From: Planctomycetota bacterium
GTDB taxonomy: Bacteria > Planctomycetota > MHYJ01 > JACQRL01 > SBBU01
Reading direction: 5' to 3'
DNA length: 35,561 nt
Assembly (NCBI GenBank): GCA_016206485.1
Contig: JACQRL010000429.1
Coordinates: 1 to 35,561 of the forward strand
The position numbers and the translations under genes were made by a program. The notes beneath the pieces are model-generated. The model ran no database searches. It worked only from the letters and a program-made list of their open reading frames with translations, and was not told the origin of the DNA. Shown here piece by piece: positions 32,241 to 35,561 of the stretch. Each line of letters starts with the position of its first letter. The stretch's first letter is position 1.

Positions 32241-33608
32241 TCATTTGATTAGCGCCTTTTGTCCAAGTCGTGAGAAGTTTATCGACTCAGCAAGTATTCC
32301 GGCTGACTCCTGTGGAGCATGAAATCCCATTGAATTTTCAGCTTCAATGAAATCCAGATAAAATTGCGCTTTCCTTTGATAGTCTCTTGCCTTTGCCAAT
32401 TCATCATCTGTTTTCCCGGATTCTTTCGCGGTTTTTATATCATTTATAAGATCAATGAGCGCATCCATAGCAATGTTCCTCAACTTAAAAGTTTTTTCCT
32501 GTATTGTCTCTACACGTGATTTTAACTCTTCTTCAGGCCACTTATGACAGGTCTGGCAAGCTCGATTGATATTAAGCAATGGACTCCTTACATGGTGATC
32601 GCTTATTTTCATCGCGCCTTCTCTTTTATAAGGCATATGGCAATCTACACATGAAACACCTGAGCGCGCATGTATTCCCTGACTCCATAGTTCATACTCC
32701 GGATGCTGAGCCTTCAATACCTCAGCTCCTGTCTCTGCATGAACCCAGTCTTTGAATTTTATTTCGTCATAGTATTCGATTATGGAATCAACTTTTAAAC
32801 CTTTGCTCCAGGGATAAACAAGCCTTTTTTCTTCGCCTTTGAAATGATATTCAACGTGACACTGGGCGCATACAAATGTTCTCATCTCCTGGCGTGTTGC
32901 TATTTTGTTCACATCGTAATCTTTTATTCCTTGTGAATTTTTTAATGATTTAATTCCTTCTATGAAGGCTGGCCTTGTTATCCTAAGTTGCATAGTTTCA
33001 GGATCGTGGCAATCTACGCACGTTATTGGATGCGTTACGAATTTCCTTGCCTCCGAATATGACATTGGATTCATCTTTTCAAAACCCTTTGTTATGTCCC
33101 CATTCCCTGCTTTTTTATATGGAACATATACAGATGCGTGACAATGCAGACAGGTCCCCGGTTGTTTGACAACAACCAGTCTCTGTGTAAATGTCTGGTC
33201 ATCAAGCATATATGCATGGCCTCGTTCTTCCCTGAAATCCTTTGAGAACGCGTATCCTGCCCAGATTATTTTCAGTCTTGCATCTTCTTCGAGCTTTGAC
33301 TGTGATACAACTGAGCGTGGGTCAGCTTGTGTTGGAGTTTTTTGCATGGATTCACTTCCGCCAAATCTCGTCCGAATCATGTCAGTAGTGCGTTTGTATC
33401 CGTCATATTGTAATGGAAAATTTTTACCCCAGATAGAAGGATCTTCCGTATCGTCCGTGAGCTCAACAACCCTGTAAAATGGATTTTTCGCCTCCTGCTT
33501 CCTTTCCATTATGTTAATCAGAAGCGCAATTGTCCCAAATGAAACTAACGCTGTGATCAATGTAGTAATTAGAATTACAGGAGTTAACCTTCTCTTTTGC
33601 CCTGACAT
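32241..33608 (-). CDS. nrfA: Ammonia-forming cytochrome c nitrite reductase NrfA, CXXCH type
   Basis: This 455-aa enzyme reduces nitrite to ammonium with six electrons. An N-terminal hydrophobic segment (residues 10-33) acts as signal or anchor. The five heme motifs are CLHCH, CVDCH, CAQCH, CVDCH and CQTCH. Heme 1, the catalytic one, has CXXCH at residues 153-157 rather than the classical CXXCK; such NrfA variants are known. The EY pair after CAQCH (calcium and active site) and the KAQH segment (calcium ligands plus catalytic His) are present. No Shine-Dalgarno precedes the ATG. It lies 200 bases after nrfH on the same strand and converges on the c554-like gene. Confidence 0.93.
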   Translation of the reverse strand: MSGQKRRLTPVILITTLITALVSFGTIALLINIMERKQEAKNPFYRVVELTDDTEDPSIWGKNFPLQYDGYKRTTDMIRTRFGGSESMQKTPTQADPRSVVSQSKLEEDARLKIIWAGYAFSKDFREERGHAYMLDDQTFTQRLVVVKQPGTCLHCHASVYVPYKKAGNGDITKGFEKMNPMSYSEARKFVTHPITCVDCHDPETMQLRITRPAFIEGIKSLKNSQGIKDYDVNKIATRQEMRTFVCAQCHVEYHFKGEEKRLVYPWSKGLKVDSIIEYYDEIKFKDWVHAETGAEVLKAQHPEYELWSQGIHARSGVSCVDCHMPYKREGAMKISDHHVRSPLLNINRACQTCHKWPEEELKSRVETIQEKTFKLRNIAMDALIDLINDIKTAKESGKTDDELAKARDYQRKAQFYLDFIEAENSMGFHAPQESAGILAESINFSRLGQKALIK

Positions 33609-33649
33609 AATATAAAAAAGTTATTTTGTAACGATAGAAGGTCAATAAC

Positions 33650-33685
33650 TAAGCGGTGAGAAGTATATATTTTCCCTACCGCTTA
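33650..33685 (-). promoter_or_regulatory. Hairpin upstream of nrfA
   Basis: TAAGCGGT (33650-33657) pairs with ACCGCTTA (33678-33685) with an AT-rich, partly self-complementary loop. It lies 42-77 bases before the nrfA start, so it could shape the nrfA leader. Confidence 0.4.
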
Positions 33686-33726
33686 CCATGAGTGGGCGTA
33701 AAACAGTTCGTCAGGCTCACTGCCTA

Positions 33727-33749
33727 CCTGTCCTGAGATAATCGAAGGG
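33727..33749. repeat. REP-like element
   Basis: CCTGTCCTGAGataaTCGAAGGG resembles the widespread extragenic family that reads CCTTCGA...CTCAGGACAGG on the other strand. Only one copy is in the window, so the call rests on memory of that family. Confidence 0.4.
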
Positions 33750-33783
33750 TAGCATGATTTTTGTCATTTGTTATTTGTTTTTT

Positions 33784-33807
33784 ACTCATCTCATAAATGA
33801 GATGAGT
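33784..33807 (-). repeat. Perfect hairpin directly after nrfH
   Basis: ACTCATCTCAT-AA-ATGAGATGAGT is a perfect 11-bp inverted repeat just after the nrfH stop. On the nrf transcript it is followed by an A-rich stretch, not by U, so it looks like a processing or stability element rather than a terminator. Confidence 0.6.
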
Positions 33808-33808
33808 T

Positions 33809-34294
33809 CTAAAAAGGGTGTCCCACTCCGGAATGGCAATGTGTGCATGATAAATCTGAAGTTTCTTTATGTGGTCCTTCAATCGCCTCCACAATGCTTT
33901 TGTGGCACTTTAGGCAGGCCTGCTCGGCTATTTTGAGGTTGGTTGGTTTGATTCTAATGGGTTCAGTAAAGTTTCCTGTTGTGAAGGCGAATGAATGCCA
34001 GAACCCGTTTGAGGCTTTTGTCGAATATTTACCGATGAAACCGGCAGGAGCATGACAGTCATTACATACAGCTACAGCTTTGTGACTTGATCTTGTCCAG
34101 CGGTCATAATGTTCTGTCATAATGTGGCAGTTTGCACAGGCAGCAGGGTCATTCGTCATATAGGAATATCCTTTTGCATACACAAAAGTATAACTACTTA
34201 TTCCGATCGTAATTCCAAGTAGCGATGTAATAACTATTATTGATGCAGTAAGTTTCTTAGAGAGTTTATAATTTCCTGCCTCAGGACGAATCAT
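33809..34294 (-). CDS. nrfH: NrfH, tetraheme menaquinol dehydrogenase of the NapC/NirT family
   Basis: This 161-aa membrane-anchored cytochrome oxidises menaquinol and feeds NrfA. One N-terminal helix (residues 15-38) is followed by CANCHIMTEHYDRW, CNDCH, CLKCH and CTHCH, four hemes in the NapC/NirT arrangement. The length is normal for NrfH. The ATG overlaps the stop of the AAA ATPase gene (ATGA). nrfA follows after 200 bases, more than is usual for nrfHA. Confidence 0.93.
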   Translation of the reverse strand: MIRPEAGNYKLSKKLTASIIVITSLLGITIGISSYTFVYAKGYSYMTNDPAACANCHIMTEHYDRWTRSSHKAVAVCNDCHAPAGFIGKYSTKASNGFWHSFAFTTGNFTEPIRIKPTNLKIAEQACLKCHKSIVEAIEGPHKETSDLSCTHCHSGVGHPF

Positions 34295-35454
34295 AGAATT
34301 CCACCTATTTCTGAAATAGGGATGGCTTTGATCCCCGGCGAAAGATTATGAGGCATTTTCTTCGAACCTTTCGGCGCATTGAGATGAACAACACACCTTT
34401 CAACAGTATGCCTGGATATTGCTCGGGCTAATTTGTTTAGGGATTCTCCCATGGCTGGCTTGACGGTACGGGCTGCCTTGGCCTCCATTATTAAAAGCTC
34501 ATCGCCTCCTTTCGGTATTATGAAATCGACTTCCAACCCTTGCTGGTCTCTGAAGTAGTATATCTCTCTGCGTCTACTGTGATTTAACTGGTACTTAGCT
34601 ATTTCAGAAGCGATGAAACCTTCAAATACATGTCCAAAAAAAGTCGATTTGCGCAAGGCGTTATCTGTTTCAATACCCAGGAGGTAACATGTAAGCCCGG
34701 AATCGCTAAAATAAATCTTGGGAGATTTAATAAGGCGTTTGCCGAAGTTCTCATAGAAGGGCGGCACAATAATAATCTGTCCTGTGATTTCAAGAATATT
34801 AATCCACTCTGTTAATGACGGGATGGAAATCCCAAGCGGGGCTGCAAGATCAGTTTTGTTTAGAATTGAACCTGAACGGCTTGCAAGAAGCGCAAGAAAT
34901 CTTCGGAACGTCGAAAGATTTTTAATAATGCTTATGGAACGCACGTCCCGTTCCAAATAGGTCTGTATATATGAGCGAAACCATATTGCAGCTGTCTTAG
35001 GTTTCTCTAATACTTCCGGAAATCCTCCAGAGAGTATGGAGACTTTCTGTGTTTCTTCAAAAGATAGCGGGAATAATTGGAACACAGCGACTCTTCCGGC
35101 CATTGACTCACACACCCCCTTCATAAGCGGGGCATCCTGTGAACCTGTAAGATACCATTGCCCGAAACGCCGAGGCTTTTCATCAATGCGCGTTCGCAGG
35201 TAATTAAAAAGCTCAGGAACATTCTGGATTTCATCCAGAATTGCAGGAGGTTCAATCTCCTCGACAAATGACCGCGGGTCTGATTTCACCCGCGCAATCA
35301 GATCCAAATCTTCCAGCAGATAATATGAAGCCTTTGGAAATAACCTTCTAAGAAGCGTGGTTTTTCCTGCCCTGCGCGATCCGGTTATAAGGAGAGATGG
35401 AAATGCTTTGGATGCCTGCAGGATATCCTTCCCTATCACGCGGTCTATGTACAT
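34291..35454 (-). CDS. AAA ATPase with DUF4143 C-terminal domain
   Basis: This protein belongs to the AAA_14/DUF4143 family, of unknown cellular role. Walker A is TGSRRAGKTTLL near the N-terminus and Walker B-like AILDEIQNVPEL follows. The sensor segment WYLTGSQ and a winged-helix/nuclease-like C-terminus (REIYYFRDQQGLEVDFII) are typical, the latter containing the E..D motif seen in DUF4143. The track starts at GTG35475. A promoter (TTGAGT, 17 bases, TATAAT) ends just before ATG35454, so I prefer that start (387 aa), which would be almost leaderless. Such genes are often mobile or sporadic. Its ATGA overlap with nrfH is unexpected. Confidence 0.82.
   Translation of the reverse strand: MYIDRVIGKDILQASKAFPSLLITGSRRAGKTTLLRRLFPKASYYLLEDLDLIARVKSDPRSFVEEIEPPAILDEIQNVPELFNYLRTRIDEKPRRFGQWYLTGSQDAPLMKGVCESMAGRVAVFQLFPLSFEETQKVSILSGGFPEVLEKPKTAAIWFRSYIQTYLERDVRSISIIKNLSTFRRFLALLASRSGSILNKTDLAAPLGISIPSLTEWINILEITGQIIIVPPFYENFGKRLIKSPKIYFSDSGLTCYLLGIETDNALRKSTFFGHVFEGFIASEIAKYQLNHSRRREIYYFRDQQGLEVDFIIPKGGDELLIMEAKAARTVKPAMGESLNKLARAISRHTVERCVVHLNAPKGSKKMPHNLSPGIKAIPISEIGGIL
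34304..34320. promoter_or_regulatory. Inverted repeat just upstream of nrfH
   Basis: CCTATTTC-T-GAAATAGG is a perfect 8-1-8 dyad within the last codons of the ATPase gene, 10 bases before the nrfH start. It does not match the FNR or HcpR consensus. It may be an operator or a small hairpin affecting nrfH translation. Confidence 0.35.
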
Positions 35455-35459
35455 ATGAG

Positions 35460-35488
35460 GATTATAAACTGCCACTTTAGAAAACTCA
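35460..35488 (-). promoter_or_regulatory. Sigma-70 type promoter of the ATPase/nrfH unit
   Basis: On the minus strand TTGAGT is followed after 17 bases by a perfect TATAAT, placing the transcript start at or next to ATG35454. It would transcribe the ATPase gene and possibly nrfHA. Confidence 0.55.
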
Positions 35489-35561
35489 AAACCATTTTTT
35501 GCTATTCTTTTGATATCGGCGGGCTTCCCAGTGTTTCAGTGGCAGATCATGTAAAATTTGG

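Noticed and set aside
1-35561. tRNA, rRNA or complete mobile element
   Set aside because: I saw no cloverleaf-like conserved arms, no rRNA signature and no transposase or integrase; a covariance-model scan would be needed to exclude small RNAs.

Overview
The window is AT-rich DNA from an anaerobic or facultatively anaerobic Gram-negative bacterium with an exceptionally heme-rich respiratory chain. I count 68 CXXCH heme-c motifs in nine proteins, plus two CX4CH motifs, one in a long NapC-type cytochrome and one in a sensor kinase. Lipoproteins, Tat and Sec signals, outer-membrane beta-barrels and sigma-54 regulation all indicate a diderm. The gene set fits metal- or nitrogen-cycling lineages such as Planctomycetota of the Brocadiales type, Nitrospirota or Desulfobacterota-like groups. 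I cannot fix the phylum, because there is no rRNA or ribosomal gene and no hydrazine or dissimilatory sulfur gene.

Layout. (1) 1-4738, plus strand: a heme-synthesis cluster with the 3' part of hemA, a TolB-propeller/M28-peptidase/PDZ lipoprotein and a protoporphyrinogen oxidase, all overlapping. (2) 4714-11162, minus strand: a cytochrome b/Rieske operon with two small membrane proteins, a nonaheme cytochrome, Rieske protein, fused cytochrome b, a second nonaheme cytochrome and a NapC-type cytochrome with 14 or 15 hemes. It is preceded by a near-perfect sigma-54 promoter. (3) 11366-19317, minus strand: a Qrc/Alternative-Complex-III-like module (pentaheme cytochrome, molybdopterin-family subunit lacking expected ligands, four-cluster ferredoxin, NrfD), then a sensor kinase with a periplasmic CX4CH and an NtrC-type regulator with an intact GAFTGA motif. 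(4) 19538-23279, minus strand: a three-component sensory operon (PhnD-like binding protein, histidine kinase, NtrC-like regulator with a degenerate GAFTGA).

(5) 23951-32184, plus strand: two successive porin-cytochrome modules, each a multiheme lipoprotein (8 or 10 hemes) plus an MtrB/PioB-family barrel. Each ends in an identical 65-bp element containing a terminator. A tetraheme c554-like cytochrome follows. Each of these three units has its own -24/-12 promoter. (6) 32241-35475, minus strand: NrfA and NrfH for nitrite ammonification, with nrfH overlapping an AAA/DUF4143 ATPase gene.

Together the genes look like a quinol-to-outer-membrane electron path. The b/Rieske and Qrc-like complexes would exchange electrons between the quinone pool and periplasmic hemes, and the two MtrAB-like conduits would carry electrons across the outer membrane. 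NrfHA offers a nitrite branch, and the heme enzymes upstream supply cofactor. The recurrent sigma-54 promoters, lying near a heme-motif sensor kinase and its sigma-54 activator, suggest a local redox-controlled regulon. That last point is inference.
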